The notes beneath the pieces are model-generated. The model saw only the letters and a program-made list of their open reading frames with translations. It made no database searches and had not been told where the DNA came from. Shown one piece after another: positions 28,845 through 39,761 of a stretch of 64,000 bases of DNA. Every line of letters starts with the position of its first letter. Position 1 is the first letter of the stretch. Position numbers and translations under genes: made by a program. Source of the DNA: Devosia sp. A8/3-2 (lineage in GTDB: Bacteria; Pseudomonadota; Alphaproteobacteria; Rhizobiales; Devosiaceae); assembly GCA_025452255.1 (NCBI GenBank), contig CP104975.1, positions 62,001-126,000 of the forward strand, in the 5' to 3' direction.

Positions 28845-29946
28845 GCTGCCTCGCGGTCTAGCGCCACCACATGGGCATAATCGGGGCGCACATGAACCCG
28901 ACCGTCTCTAGCTCGGTTTCCGGCGGTGGCCGTCGATGGTTCCTCGACTAGGATATGCAAGCCATCGTCGCAGCGGATAGTAAGGCGCCGGGTCGCGCCG
29001 AGGAAGGTGGCGGAGATCACCGTGCCGGCGATGGAGCCGAGCTGGCCACCCGGTTCGATGGCTAGGTGCTCGGGACGTACCGAGACCGTGACCAGATCTC
29101 CGGTTTTAGCGCCGTCGACACTCACCGGCCAGAGCAAGTCATTGATACGCAGGCCGCCGGTCTCGACTGTGCCCGTCATCAGATTCTGATGTCCCGATAA
29201 ATTCGGCGACGAAGCGCGAGCGCGGCCGGTGGTAGATCTCGCCCGGCGTGCCGACCTGCTCGATGCGCCCTGCCCGCATCACCGCGACGCGGTCGGACAG
29301 CGCCAGTGCCTCTTCCTGATCGTGCGTCACATAGAGTGCCGTCATGCCCAATCGATCCACCAATCCCCGCAACTCACTGCGCAGCTTGGCGCGGATGCGC
29401 GCATCGAGCGCCGACATGGGTTCGTCGAGCAGCAGGATTTCCGGCTCCGCAGCCAGCGCCCGCGCCAAAGCGACGCGCTGCTGCTGGCCGCCGCTTAATT
29501 CATGCGGGTAGCGATCGAGCAGACGATCAATCTCGACCAATGTCGCCCATTGCTCCACGCGTTGCGCTACTTCAGCGCGGCGTTTACCTGCCATGCGCGG
29601 GGCGAAGGCGATGTTTTGCGCGGCAGTCTTGGTGGGAAACAGCGCATAGGACTGGAATACGAAACCCATGCGCCGGTCCGCCGGCGGCATATGGGTTACA
29701 TCGGCGTCCTGTCGCCAGATGCGGCCAGTATCGGGCGATGTGAAGCCGGCAATCATGCGGAGCAGTGTGGTCTTGCCGCAGCCGGAATCGCCCAACAGCG
29801 TCACGAACTCGCCCTTGGCGATGCTGAGCTCAACGGCATCGACAGCGCGTGTCGCCAAAACTCTTGCTGAGTTTTTCGACGCGAAGATGCGGCCCGCCCT
29901 TTTGGGTGGGCCGCGCTTCGAGCTTGTGTTCGACTTGATCGAGCAT
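28838..29946 (-). CDS. ABC transporter ATP-binding protein of the aminoethylphosphonate-type importer, frame broken
   Basis: About 369 residues from the ATG at 29946 (MLDQVEHKLEARPTQKGG, then HLRVEKLSKSFGDT). Breaks near 29865 and 29190. Walker A LGDSGCGKTT, Q-loop VFQSYALFPTKTAAQNIAF, signature LSGGQQQRVALARAL, Walker B ILLLDEPMSALDA, H-loop YVTHDQEEALALSD, then a TOBE-like tail (VSVRPEHLAIEPGG). The PotA/FbpC/PhnT group is clear. The start shares one base with the binding-protein stop (TGATG) and the end overlaps the permease start by seven bases, so the operon is tightly coupled. Confidence 0.88.
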
Positions 29947-30896
29947 CAGTTGTTGACGAACTTTTCGGCCCACTGGCGGCGGAATGCCTCGATATCGACC
30001 GGACGGCGCATGTTCCGGTGGTGACTTCGTCGAGATTGACGAGGCCATAGCCCGGGACGGCGGTGGCGCCAACCGAGTCGCCGAGGATTTCGGCAGCGCC
30101 CTTGCTGGCCAGCCAATCAAGGAAGATCTTCGCCTCTTCCGGATGCTGCGCGCTGGCAACCGGGCCGCCACCCTCGCTGGTGTTAGGGGTGATGCGGCCG
30201 AAAACCACGTCAACCGGGCGACCCGAAGACTGAGTGGCATAACAGGTGGTGTCGTAGGAGAGGCCAATTGTGACTTCGCCCGTTCCGGCGAGCTGCGCGC
30301 CGCCCGAACCACCATCCGAATACTGATAGACGTTTTCGTGCAGGTTCTCGACGAAGGGCCAACCAAAGGCGTCGACGAACGTCGTGAGAATGGTGGTGCC
30401 GGTACCGGACTGCATCGGCGAGGGCATAGCGATTTCGTTCTTGTAGGCTGGCTTGATCAGATCTTCCCGGGTTGCAGGCATGGGCAGCCCCTTGTCGGCC
30501 AGAGCGATCACGGTTGACCACCATGCACATAGTGGTAGCGAAGTAGCGGGTGTAGAAGCCGTCCGGGTCGTGGAATTCATCACGTATGTCGGTGCCGGCC
30601 GGGGCATAGGGTTCGAACACTCCGGCATTCTTGAGCTGCTCAAGCGCGACGTTGTTGACCAGATAGACCACGTCGGCCTGCGGATTGCCCATCTCTGCAA
30701 TAGCGCGCTCGGTGATTGGGCCGGTGGAGCCGGATACGACCTGAAGCTTGATTTCGGGATGAGCGGCGCTGAAAGCAGCGCTCAGCGCTGCGCCGACGTC
30801 TTCAGACGCATCATAGACCACCAGATCCTTGGCACGGGCACTTGCGGCGAGCAGCAAGCCGATGGCTGCGGCTGTGGTGAAAAGAACTGGACGCAT
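29946..30896 (-). CDS. Periplasmic binding protein, 2-aminoethylphosphonate/iron type, frame broken
   Basis: About 316 residues; the ATG at 30896 has AGGAGA six bases upstream. Signal peptide VLFTTAAAIGLLLAASARA, mature start KDLVVYDASEDVGAALSAAF, then GNPQADVVYLVNNVALEQLK. Breaks near 30520 and 30010 interrupt it; the middle frame has KPAYKNEIAMPSPMQSGTGT, YSDGGSGGAQLAGTGEVTIG and FGRITPNTSEGGGPVASAQH. It ends FRRQWAEKFVNN. The fold (family 1/FbpA-like) and the SGTGT and EGGG elements match PhnS-like proteins. It is the first gene of the operon. Confidence 0.83.
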
Positions 30897-30972
30897 CACT
30901 GTCTCCTTGGATTTCCTGCCTCGGCAGTTGCGCAACCGTTATAAGTTTGCTGTATGGAGAGCATGTACGATT

Positions 30973-30985
30973 TAAGTGACACTTA
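30973..30985. promoter_or_regulatory. Palindrome in the divergent LysR / phosphonate-importer promoter region
   Basis: TAAGTG-A-CACTTA is a perfect palindrome in the 107-base region between the binding-protein start (30896) and the LysR start (31004). Location and symmetry suit an operator of that LysR regulator. Confidence 0.45.
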
Positions 30986-31003
30986 TTTGACGATGAGACC
31001 GGA

Positions 31004-31881
31004 ATGAACTTCGTCCAGTTGCGTGCCTTCCACGCCGTCGCCCAATACGGCACCTTTTCAGCCGCTGCGCAGGCGCTGAGCGTTAGCCAGCCAGCCGTGA
31101 CCCAACATGTAAGGGCGCTCGAGGAAGCCATCGGCGGTCGGCTGTTTCACAGACGCGGCACCGGCGTCGAGCTAACGGCCGATGGCAATGACCTGCTGCC
31201 GCACGTGCACCAGATCATCAAAGGATTCTGAGGATGTCTACGCGCCCGGAAGACGGCAAACAGCTCCGCGTCGGGCACCTTGCCATCGGCCTGTGCGGAC
31301 CGCATGTGGCCATGCCGTTGATCCGCCAATTTCGTGCCACCCATCCCGGGGTGCGGATCGATACGCGCATGCACAATAGCAGTCAGCTTCTGGAACTAGT
31401 GGCCCAGTTGCGCGTCGACTCGGCGGTGGTAACCCTGACTGTCCTGGTCAACGACCTCGTCTGCCACAAACTGGCTGACCAGGATGTGCTGCTGCTGGTG
31501 CCGGCGGATCACGAATGGGCTAAACGGGACGCCATCGATATCGCCGAGCTTGAAGGCCGGCCCTTTGTGCTTCGCGAGCATGGGTCGATGACGCAGCGGA
31601 TTTTCGACACCGCGCTCGCGGCCAGCGGCGTCGGCATACGGCGTGAGCTCGAACTGTCGAGCCGGGAGGCCGTCAAGGAGGCCGTCGCTGCGGGGCTAGG
31701 CCTTGGTGTCGTGCTCGACAAGGAATTGGGATACGATAGCCGGCTGGCTGGAGTAAAATTAACAGGTGCCGACCTCTCGGCCGCGGAGTATCTCGTTGCC
31801 CATCCTGAAGTGAGCGAATTAGGCGCGGTAAGGGAATTCATCGCAACAAGCTTTTCGGCGGCCGGGACCGAGGTATTGTAA
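31004..31881 (+). CDS. LysR-family regulator divergent from the phosphonate importer, frame broken
   Basis: About 292 residues. The first frame holds the winged helix-turn-helix (MNFVQLRAFHAVAQYGTFSA, LSVSQPAVTQHVRALEE, RGTGVELTADGNDLLP). After a break near 31228 the second holds the effector domain (LRVGHLAIGLCGPHVAMPLI, LELVAQLRVDSAVVTL, EAVKEAVAAGLGLGVVLDKE). The arrangement next to a 2-aminoethylphosphonate-type importer and a PbfA-like enzyme is typical of LysR regulators that sense the phosphonate itself (inference). Confidence 0.88.
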
Positions 31882-31903
31882 ACCCTGCGCAGCGCGCGAT
31901 GAC

Positions 31904-33543
31904 TCATCCCTTCCGAAGGCGACTCTCGCGCAGCATGCCGGCCTCCTCGAGGATCGGCGCTGCCACGGACATTAGGTGGCCATTGATGCGCTTGAGGTCG
32001 CGCAGCACGTCCACGTGGAGAGACGTCGTCTGCAATGTATCGGGCCGCTGATCCTGCAGCTCGGACATGTGCCGCTCAACCGAGGCGCGCTCCTTGCGTC
32101 GGATCGTGACTTTGCCCTCCATGAGCCGCCGCACGATCTGGGCGTCGTGGTTGATAAACACCCGCTGTGCGAGCTGGAGATTGTCGATGGTGTCGTGAAA
32201 CAGATCTTCAATCTCGCTCATGCCTTCGGGCGAATATTGAAGCTGCTTCTCGATTTTCTTGACAGTCAGCCGCGAGAGGCTGCGCTCGGTGATGTCGCCC
32301 GCATGCTCGAGGTTGATGGCGTAATCGAGGATGTTGCTGGACTGCCGGCGAGCTGCCTCGTCCATACCCGTTCTTTCGATGCGAGCGAGATAGAGTTTGA
32401 TGGCTTGATGGACCGCGTCCACCTCGTCGTCGAGCTGTGACACGCTCCGGCAGAGATGCTCGTCATTGGTTCTGAGTGCGACGAGGCTGATCTCCAGCAT
32501 TTTTTCGATGAGATCTCCGACACGCAGGGTCTCGCGCATCGCTGCGGCCAACGCGGATGGCGGGTCGGATATGAGCGCCTCGTCAAGATGGCGAGGGCCG
32601 GTGTCCTTTGCTGTTGGCTTGTCGGGAAAGAGCCGAGTGAGCAGTCGCGACGCCGGACCGATGACGGGAAGAAAGACCAGCGCCAGCCCAACGCTGAAGG
32701 CCAGATGCGCCTCGATGGTCAATTGAGCCGAGTTCACGGAAGCTGGCAGATGATCAGTCAGCCACCCGGCTATCAACAGCAGAACCATCGCACCTGCTCC
32801 TCTGACTGCCGAGTTGCTGATGACAACACGCCGGGCCGCCGTGCCTTCGGATGCGGTGGCAAATACTGGGGCAGCGCGCCGCCCACATTGGCGCCGGCGA
32901 CTAGAAGCAGACAGAGTTCGGGACCGATGCTGCCAGCGGCAGCTAGCGACATGATGAAAAGAACCACGGCGAGGCTGGAAGCGGATACGGCCGCAAGCGC
33001 CGCAGACAACCCAATCGCGATAACCGGAGCATCGCTGAGCAGGGCAAAGAACGCCACAAGCGCTTCCGACTCTCGCATCGGCTCTGTCGCTTCCGACATC
33101 AGCCGGAGCGAAAGCAGCATCAGTCCGATACCGATGCCGATCTCACCTAGTCCCCGCCTACGGCGCGATTTTCGTGAGTCAACGATCACGCCCAGCAGGA
33201 TCGTGATTGGCGCGAGCCAATGAATATCGAAGGAGAGTATCTGGGCTACAACGGCTGTCCCGACATTGGCGCCCAACATAACGGCCTGCGCCATAGCGGG
33301 CGCGACGAGCCCTTGCGCTACGAATGAGCTGACGATGACAGCCATGGCGGTGCTGCTCTGGAGGGCGAGCGTCGTCAGTAGACCGGCTCCGAGCGCTGTG
33401 AGGCGATTTCGCGTGCTGGAAGCAAGGAACTGGCGCAGGCGGGCACCAAGCGCAGTGCTCACGCCGGACTTGAGCAGGCGCAAGCCCAATAGGAGCAGGG
33501 CGGCCGCCCCCAATAGATCAATTAGAACAAGTGTTGAGGCCAA
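31904..33543 (-). CDS. Na/Pi cotransporter family protein with PhoU-like tail, frame broken
   Basis: About 546 residues, probably from the TTG at 33543 (LASTLVLIDLLGAAALLLLG). The membrane half has GARLRQFLASSTRNRLTALG, GLLTTLALQSSTAMAVIVSS (the QSST sodium/phosphate motif), MLGANVGTAVVAQIL (first GANVGT) and LLVAGANVGGALPQYL (second repeat). After a break near 32780 a helical PhoU-like domain follows (LSQLDDEVDAVHQAIKL-type helices, EHAGDITERSLSRL, DLFHDTIDNLQLAQRVFIN). It carries phosphate across the inner membrane. It faces the LysR gene tail to tail. Confidence 0.88.
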
Positions 33544-33736
33544 CAGACACTCCGCCGATCGAGGGGACGCGCTTGAGTGACACGCTCCTGATGGAGGTGC
33601 CGGTGGGCAAACCGGGAGGTTTACTGCCCACCGGCTTCCCGTCCGCCTCACAAAGTGGCCGGGATGGCGAATTCACGGCGGGATGGGCGTCCACCGGCAT
33701 CGGCTCGGCGCGCAGGGGCTAGACCACCGGGCCCGG

Positions 33737-34564
33737 TCACGTGGTGGGATCGAGCCGGGCGACGGTGAGGCCGCTGTTGACGACAAAATCGACGGCCCAA
33801 CCGACATCGTCGCAGACCAGCATGTCGATCAACCCGCCGCGCAGATAGACGCCGAGCTTTTCGAGATAGTCAGTGCCATAGCCGCGCTGCAATGCGAAGA
33901 ATTCGGGCCGCGGCACGAAATGGCTCACCCCAATACCGGCGCCATGAAGGCTCTCGGCGAGATCAGGCGCAAACTGCGGATAGTCGGTATTCATGACATC
34001 CATCGTTGCCGAGCGGGCGCTGGCCGCCGGCTCAACGAGGCGATGGTAGTTGATGCCCATGGTACGGATGCCGGGGGCAAGACGCTTGATGTCACGCAGC
34101 ACCACATAGTCGAATGAGCTGATAAGCACCCGTTCGAACATTCCTGCCGCCCTGAGCAGTGCGACCACCTGCTCGAGATAGGCTGCGTCCTCGACCTTGT
34201 CCTTAATCTCCACGATCAGCCCAAGTCCGAGGTCGTGGCAGAAGGCGAGCACGTTTTCGAAGAGGTCGATCGGCTGTCCCTCAATTGGCATGCCATTGCG
34301 TGCCTTGGTGCGGAACTGGGCGATTTGCCCATAATCCAATTGCGAGATAAGGCCGGCGCCGGTCGAGGCGTCGTCGAGGATATCGTCGTGGAACACCACG
34401 AGCCGCCCATCGCGGGTCAAACGCAGGTCAATTTCACATAGCGAGGCGCCAAGCCCGGCGGCGTGGCGGAAGGCCGGACGGGTGTTTTCGTGGCCGTCGA
34501 CGACATGGCCACGATGGCCGCAGACGAGAATGTGTCGAGAGCGCGAGGGTGAAAGATCAAACAT
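33737..34564 (-). CDS. Glycerophosphodiester phosphodiesterase (GDPD) family, cytoplasmic, intact
   Basis: 275 residues. Catalytic and metal-binding elements are complete: GHRGHVVDGHENT, CEIDLRLTRDGRLVVFHDD and LGLGLIVEIKDK. The C-terminal half follows the TIM-barrel order (VLISSFDYVVLRDIKRL, MLVCDDVGWAVDFV). No signal peptide, so it acts on imported phosphodiesters. Its promoter carries the same 23-base element (34607-34629) as the importer operon at 36.2 kb, and a LysR gene is divergent from it. It may therefore be a second phosphodiesterase of that system, with a different substrate range. Confidence 0.92.
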   Translation of the reverse strand: MFDLSPSRSRHILVCGHRGHVVDGHENTRPAFRHAAGLGASLCEIDLRLTRDGRLVVFHDDILDDASTGAGLISQLDYGQIAQFRTKARNGMPIEGQPIDLFENVLAFCHDLGLGLIVEIKDKVEDAAYLEQVVALLRAAGMFERVLISSFDYVVLRDIKRLAPGIRTMGINYHRLVEPAASARSATMDVMNTDYPQFAPDLAESLHGAGIGVSHFVPRPEFFALQRGYGTDYLEKLGVYLRGGLIDMLVCDDVGWAVDFVVNSGLTVARLDPTT

Positions 34565-34606
34565 AGGAATTCCTGTTGGAGACAGGCAATTGTCGACGGT
34601 TGAGAT

Positions 34607-34629
34607 TGCGTGTCATAGCTATTATTCCC
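34607..34629 (-). promoter_or_regulatory. Shared 23-base upstream element, copy at the GDPD gene
   Basis: Read toward the GDPD gene it begins GGGAATAATAGCTATGACAC and ends GCA, 43 bases before the start codon. It is identical to 36041-36063 upstream of the importer operon. A GGACAGTG block sits 11 bases further upstream at the matching distance. Probable operator or promoter core for the LysR regulator between the two units. Confidence 0.75.
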
Positions 34630-34784
34630 TGTCGCAGGGCACTGTCCGCGACGCCGCTGGCGCCACGCGAACAGATTTGTAGCTGGAGTACTGAAACGCC
34701 CGGAAAGCGTGGGTACCAATAGTGGACATCGCTTCCCTGTAGGGCCAATTTTAGGCTAAGCGACGGGGAAGAGACCAATGCTTA

Positions 34785-35706
34785 GTGCACGGAGTTCTAT
34801 GCCCCATGGCTATAAACGTCACGCATCTAAGATCATTCTATCACGTTGCTCGGCTGGGCAGTTTCACCCGGGCGGCGAAGGCACTTGGCGTTTCCCAGCC
34901 CACGCTGACGCGGCAATTACTGACGCTTGAAGGTGATTTCGACGTCAAGTTGCTGCGCCGTAGCACACGCAAACTCGAACTAACCGAGGAGGGCCGGCGG
35001 TTGCTGGAGATCTGCGAGCCGATCTTTGCAGGTCTCGAAGAAGCCGAGAGCTATCTCAGGACCGAGCATGAAAAGTTGGTGCGAGTGGACTCGGTATACA
35101 CATCGCGCATGACAGACTTTCTGGCCTTCGGTCATCGCAACTTTAAGAGTTGCCGGTTCTGATGTGCGCATGAGGCGCAGCAACGAGGTTTACTGCTCGC
35201 TGCTCGATGGCGATTGCGATATCGGCATGCTGACCCTGCCACAGGACAGTACCGAGTTTGACCACTTCACCGTCGGCACCTATCCATTAATTGCCCTCGT
35301 GGGGAATGATCATCCTTGGCGCAGCAGAAAAACGGTCTCGGTATTCGAGCTAGTGGGACAGCCGGTCGTCGCGACATCTCATCTCAGCCAATCGCGCCAC
35401 GCTCTCGACCGGGCGCTTCAATCCCGCAATCTCAATATAGATATCGTACAGGTGCTCGATTCTAACGAAGTCATCCTCGATGTCATCCGCAACTCGGCAA
35501 GCGTCGGCCTTATGGGCTATACCGGCCTGATCGAGCGCGGCGTCGACCATTATGTTACCTTTGATGAGCCCGACATGTCGGTCGCTCTCCATTTCGCTTG
35601 TTCCCATACCGGTAGTAGCCGCGGCGTCACCCGAGCGATCTTCAACCTTTGGAAACGTGAACTGCGCGCGGGCGCGCATCCTGCTCTGCCAAGCGCAGTA
35701 CGCTGA
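34785..35706 (+). CDS. LysR-family regulator between the two GDPD units, frame broken
   Basis: About 300 residues from the ATG at 34806 (MAINVTHLRSFYHVARLGSF); an upstream ATG at 34785 is less likely. Helix-turn-helix: TRAAKALGVSQPTLTRQLLT, then LEGDFDVKLLRRSTRKLELT. After a break near 35145 the effector domain follows (SNEVYCSLLDGDCDIGMLTL, YPLIALVGNDHPW, DSNEVILDVIRNSASVGLMG). It lies between the divergent GDPD gene and the co-oriented importer operon, both of which carry the shared 23-base element, so it is the best candidate for their regulator. Confidence 0.87.
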
Positions 35707-36186
35707 GGCACACCACTGGGTTGGCGGTAGAACATCGGCCGGCAACGCTCACTTGCGATGGCTCAAACGGCCGCTTAATAGCCGAAAGCCTTGATGCCCC
35801 GAACAAATCACCCCTTCGGGCGGCGTGGCAGAAATAATCTCAGATGCATGACGCTTATAGCCCGGAGGCATAGAACTCCGCGCACTAAGCATTGGCCTCA
35901 GCCCCTTCAGCCGGCCTAAAAATACCTGCAGAGGAGACAACGCCCATCCCCAATACCCTCGCTTTCCGGGCGTTTCACAATTCCCTCTATGACCTGTTTT
36001 TGCGTTGCCCTCGCCGCACCATGGACGGTGTTCGAGGGCGGGGAATAATAGCTATGACACGCAGCCCAGACCGCCGGATGATCCTCCCGAGAGACTGTTC
36101 TCCCGGGAGCTGGCGTCACGTCACCGGATGGCTCTGTATCTTTGTGAGCCCATCAACAGCATCGACACAGAGCAGGGAGGAATCAA
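35707..36186. other. Promoter region of the phosphodiester importer operon
   Basis: About 480 bases between the LysR gene and the binding-protein gene, holding the shared 23-base element at 36041-36063. No reading frame in it looks like a gene. The GC-rich inverted repeat around GCCCTCGCCGC / GTTCGAGGGCG (36007-36040) immediately precedes the element. Confidence 0.6.
36041..36063 (+). promoter_or_regulatory. Shared 23-base upstream element, copy at the importer operon
   Basis: Identical over 23 bases to 34607-34629 and in the same orientation relative to its target gene, 124 bases before the start codon. The GGACGGTG block at 36023-36030 matches GGACAGTG at the other copy with the same 10-base gap. 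The internal ATAGCTAT is a palindrome. Confidence 0.75.
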
Positions 36187-37758
36187 ATGCTCAGAACTGA
36201 TCGTAGGAACTTTTTGATTGGCGCGAGTGCCGCGGCCTTGCTGGCATCGACATCGGGCGTCAATCTGGCGTTTGCGCAGGAGCGGCGCGAGCTGCGGTTG
36301 GGAGTTAATGGGCTCCCCAACTCGCTGGAACCGGTGAATGCCATCAGCAATACCGGCGTTCGCATTGTTACCCAAATTTTCGACACGCTTATCGCACGTG
36401 ACTGGTTTCACGACGGTGCCCCCGGCAACGGCAGCGAGTTGGTGCCGGCTCTGGCCGAGAGCTGGGAGCGCATCGACGACAAGTCGGTCCGCTTCAAGCT
36501 GCGTCAGAACGTCTTGTTCCACAACGGGGTGGAGATGACGGCGGACGACGTGGCCTACACATTCTCATCGGATCGGCTGTGGGGCGACGAGGCGATCAAA
36601 ACGATCCCCAATGGCCGCAACTTCTCGCCCAACTGGGACGAGCCGGTCGTGGAAGACAAGTATACCGTGGTCCTGCGTACCAAAACGCCGTCTTACCTGA
36701 TCGAAAAGATCGTGGCGTCGTGGGTTGGTCGCATCGTTCCCAAGGAATATTATCAGGGTCTTGGGGCGGTCGAGTTCGGCAACAAGCCCATTGGCACCGG
36801 CCCTTACAAGTTTGTCGAGTTCATTGCCGGAGACCGTGTGGTTCTTGACGCCAATGACAGCTATTGGGGTGAAAAGCCGTCTGCCTCGAAAATCACCTAC
36901 CGTGTGGTGGCTGAACCGGCCACCCGCGTCCGTGGGCTGATCAGCGGCGAATACGATATTGTTACGACGCTGACCCCGGACGACGTGGCACTCGTCGATA
37001 GCTATCCGGATCTCGAAACCCGTGGAACTCTGATCGAGAACTTCCACATGTTCACCTTCAACATGAACCAGCCAGTCTTCAAGTCGAAGACGCTTGGCGC
37101 GCCATGGCTCTCGCCGTCAACCGCCCGTTGATCGTCGAGGCGCTGTGGAAGAACCCGGCGGTGATCCCCAATGGCCTCAACTTCCCGCATTTCGGCGCGA
37201 CCTATGATCCGGATCGCCGTCCTCTGGAGTATGACGTCGTGGAGGCCAAGCGGCTGGTGGCAGAAAGCGGCTACGACGGCACGGCGATTACCTACCGCAC
37301 TATGGGCAACTACTACGCCAACGCTATCCCGGCATTGCTGATGATGATCGAGATGTGGAAGGAGATCGAGCGTCAATGTCGTGCCGGAGATTTATGCTCC
37401 CGGCACGACGGCCAAGGACGAAGATATCTGGATCAGGAACTGGTCCAACGGCCTCTCTCTGACCGATGCCCTGAACACCATCGTCTCCGAGTTCGGACCG
37501 GGCCGCGGCGTTCAAACGCGCTGGGGCTGGGAGGCGCCAGCCGAGTTCAACGAACTGGCGATGAAGGTGCAGGAGCTGCCGGACGGTCCGGAGCGTTTCG
37601 ACGCTTTCAACCGCATGCGCGACATCTTCGAGGAAGAGGCGCCAGCCGTCATCCTCTACCAGCCGTTCGACGTTTATGGTGCACGCAAGGACGTGAACTG
37701 GAAGCCGGTAAGCTTCGAAACGATGGAATTGCGGGCGCACAATCTCAGCTTCAACTGA
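36187..37758 (+). CDS. Binding protein family 5 (dipeptide/AccA-like) of the phosphodiester importer, frame broken
   Basis: About 523 residues; GGGAGGA lies six bases before the ATG. The signal has a twin-arginine look (TDRRNFLIGASAAALLASTS). Family 5 features: LRLGVNGLPNSLEPVNAISN, LVPALAESWERIDDKSVRFK, NVLFHNGVEMTADDVAYTF, GTGPYKFVEFIAGDRVVLDA, MFTFNMNQPVF. Breaks near 37100 and 37375; the end has TRWGWEAPAEFNELAMKVQE and FNRMRDIFEEEAPAVILYQP. It delivers ligand to the DppBC-type permeases. The downstream GDPD and phosphatase suggest a phosphodiester ligand, as for Agrobacterium AccA (inference). Confidence 0.87.
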
Positions 37759-37781
37759 GAGGCGTTGGACGAGTTGGCAGC

Positions 37782-37797
37782 GCGCATCCCGGTGCGC
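37782..37797 (+). terminator. Intercistronic hairpin after the binding-protein gene
   Basis: GCGCA-TCCCGG-TGCGC forms a stem-loop between the binding-protein stop and the first ATPase gene. No T-run follows. It probably limits downstream transcription or protects the upstream message. Confidence 0.4.
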
Positions 37798-37817
37798 CGC
37801 CCGGGGAGGAACATTCA

Positions 37818-38766
37818 TTGTCAAATCTACTAACGGTTCTGAAACCCGGTCGTTCAGGTGCCGGCGCGGTCAACCAAAATCATTGATGGCATCAGCTTCT
37901 CGCTTGATGCCGGCCAGACGCTCGGCTCCGGTCGGCGAGTCTGGCTGTGGCAAGAGCATGACTTGCTACGCCATCGCTGAGGCGTTGCCGCGTGGCATAG
38001 CGCAAACGGGCGGCTCCATAGTGCTGGCCAAAGATACTGACGGCACCGGCAAGCCGGACGACCCGACGATCGCCATGATCTTTCAGGATCCCACAAGCAG
38101 CCTCAATCCAGTTCATACGATTGGGTATTATCTGGAATCGAGCCTCTATCGGCATCAGGGCCTCAAGGGCGCCGACCGCGCATGGAGGCGATGCGGCTGC
38201 TGGAACGCGTGGGCATCGACCGGGCCAAGAGCCGGCTGCGGTCATATCCCCACCAGTTCTCGGGCGGCATGAACCAGCGCGTGATGATCGCGCACGCTCT
38301 GGCCGCCAAACCCAAATTGCTCATCGCCGATGAACCCACAACGGCATTGGACGTCACGACGCAAGCCCAGATCCTCTACCTGCTGGAGGAACTGCGAGCG
38401 GAAACTGGCATGGCCCTTTTGATCGTGTCGCATGACTCGGGCGTGATCGCCCGCCCGGCAGATCGGGCCGCCGTCATGTATTGCGGCAAGATCGTCGAGA
38501 CAGCGCCCGTTGGTGAGCTGCTGGAACGGGCCGCGCATCCATATGCCCGCGCTTTGATCGACTGCATGCCCACTATTGACCCCGACGACCTTGCGCCGCC
38601 AATCCCCATTCCCGGATCGGTTCCGCTGCTCGAGAACCTTCCGGCGGGCTGCTATTTCCATCCGCGCTGCCCTCGCGCGACCGAACGTTGCACCGTCAGT
38701 TTCCCCGATCCGACGAATGTCGGCCCTCTCCATGAGGCCTCCTGCTATCATCCGGTGGCCGCATGA
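37818..38766 (+). CDS. ABC transporter ATPase, DppD/OppD type, frame broken
   Basis: About 316 residues from a TTG start eight bases after GGGGAGGA. At least three breaks near 37850, 37925 and 38180. Recognisable parts: GESGCGKSMTCYAIAEALP (Walker A), IAMIFQDPTSSLNPVHTIG (Q-loop), YPHQFSGGMNQRVMIAHALA (signature region), LLIADEPTTALDVTTQAQIL (Walker B), LIVSHDSGVIA (H-loop), and the Opp-type C-terminal cysteine motif GCYFHPRCPRATERC. It pairs with the next ATPase. Its stop overlaps the next start (ATGA). Confidence 0.84.
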
Positions 38767-39761
38767 GCCCCCTCTCCTCCAAGCTAGCAATCTGACCAAG
38801 ACCTTCCGGTTGCGATCCGGGCTGTTTGCAAGAAAAGCCAGCCATGTAGCGGTCAACGCAATCGACCCGGAGCTCGCGCCTCAAGAACGCATCGGCGTGG
38901 TAGGCGAGTCCGGCAGCGGAAAGTCGACGCTGGGCCGCCTCCTACTCGGCCTGACCCAGCCGACGCTAGGTGAAGTCAGGTTCGAAGGCGTGGAACACAG
39001 GGACCGACGACCGCAGGACTGGTCCAGATTTCGCATGCAGACGTCCCCGGTGCAGCAAAATCCACTCTCGGCCCTCAACCCGCAAATGACCATTGGAGAG
39101 CAGGTGGCGGAGGCCGTGTGGGTGCATCGGGTGGCCGATCGCAACGGTGCCCGCGAACGAGCGGCCGCCATGCTCGAAAGGGTTGGCCTGTCGAGTGCGA
39201 TGATGAGCCGTTTCCCCCATCAGATGTCTGGCGGCCAGCGACAGCGCGTTGTCATCGCGCGCTTTGATCCTGCAACCCAAGCTGGTTGTGTTCGACGAGG
39301 CCGTTTCGGCTCTGGACGTATCGGTGCAGGCGCAAGTGGTTTCGATCCTGAGGTCGCTCTGGCAGGAGTTGGACTCGGCCTATGTCTTTATCACGCATGA
39401 CCTACGCATCGTCCGGCACCTGGTTGACCGCATCGCTGTCATGTATCTCGGCCGTGTTGTCGAGACAGGGGACATTCGGTCCGTCTATGCGTGGCCGCGT
39501 CACCCCTACACCAGAGCCCTCCGGCCTCGGTACCGACGATGGACCCGCTGGTCAGAAACGTGGCGCCGCCCATCCAGGGGTGAACTGGACATCAGCAAGC
39601 TATCACAGGGATGCGCGTTCCGGTCCCGATGCCCATTCGCCATCGAGCGATGCACGACGGAGGTCCTGGCACTTCGCCCGGTTGAACACCGGGATGTGGC
39701 CTGTCATCGAGCTGAGGAATTCCCACGGCCGGGTGCGACCCGGATGGAGGTCGCGCAATGA
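38763..39761 (+). CDS. ABC transporter ATPase, DppF/OppF type, frame broken
   Basis: About 330 residues from the ATG at 38763. Breaks near 38780, 39260 and 39525. Parts: LLQASNLTKTFRLRSGLFAR, GVVGESGSGKSTLGRLLLG (Walker A), [58 protein letters not shown] (Walker B; E-A replaces the usual E-P), YVFITHDLRIVRHLVDR, and the C-terminal GCAFRSRCPFAIERC motif. Both its ends overlap neighbouring genes by four bases, a sign of translational coupling. Confidence 0.84.
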
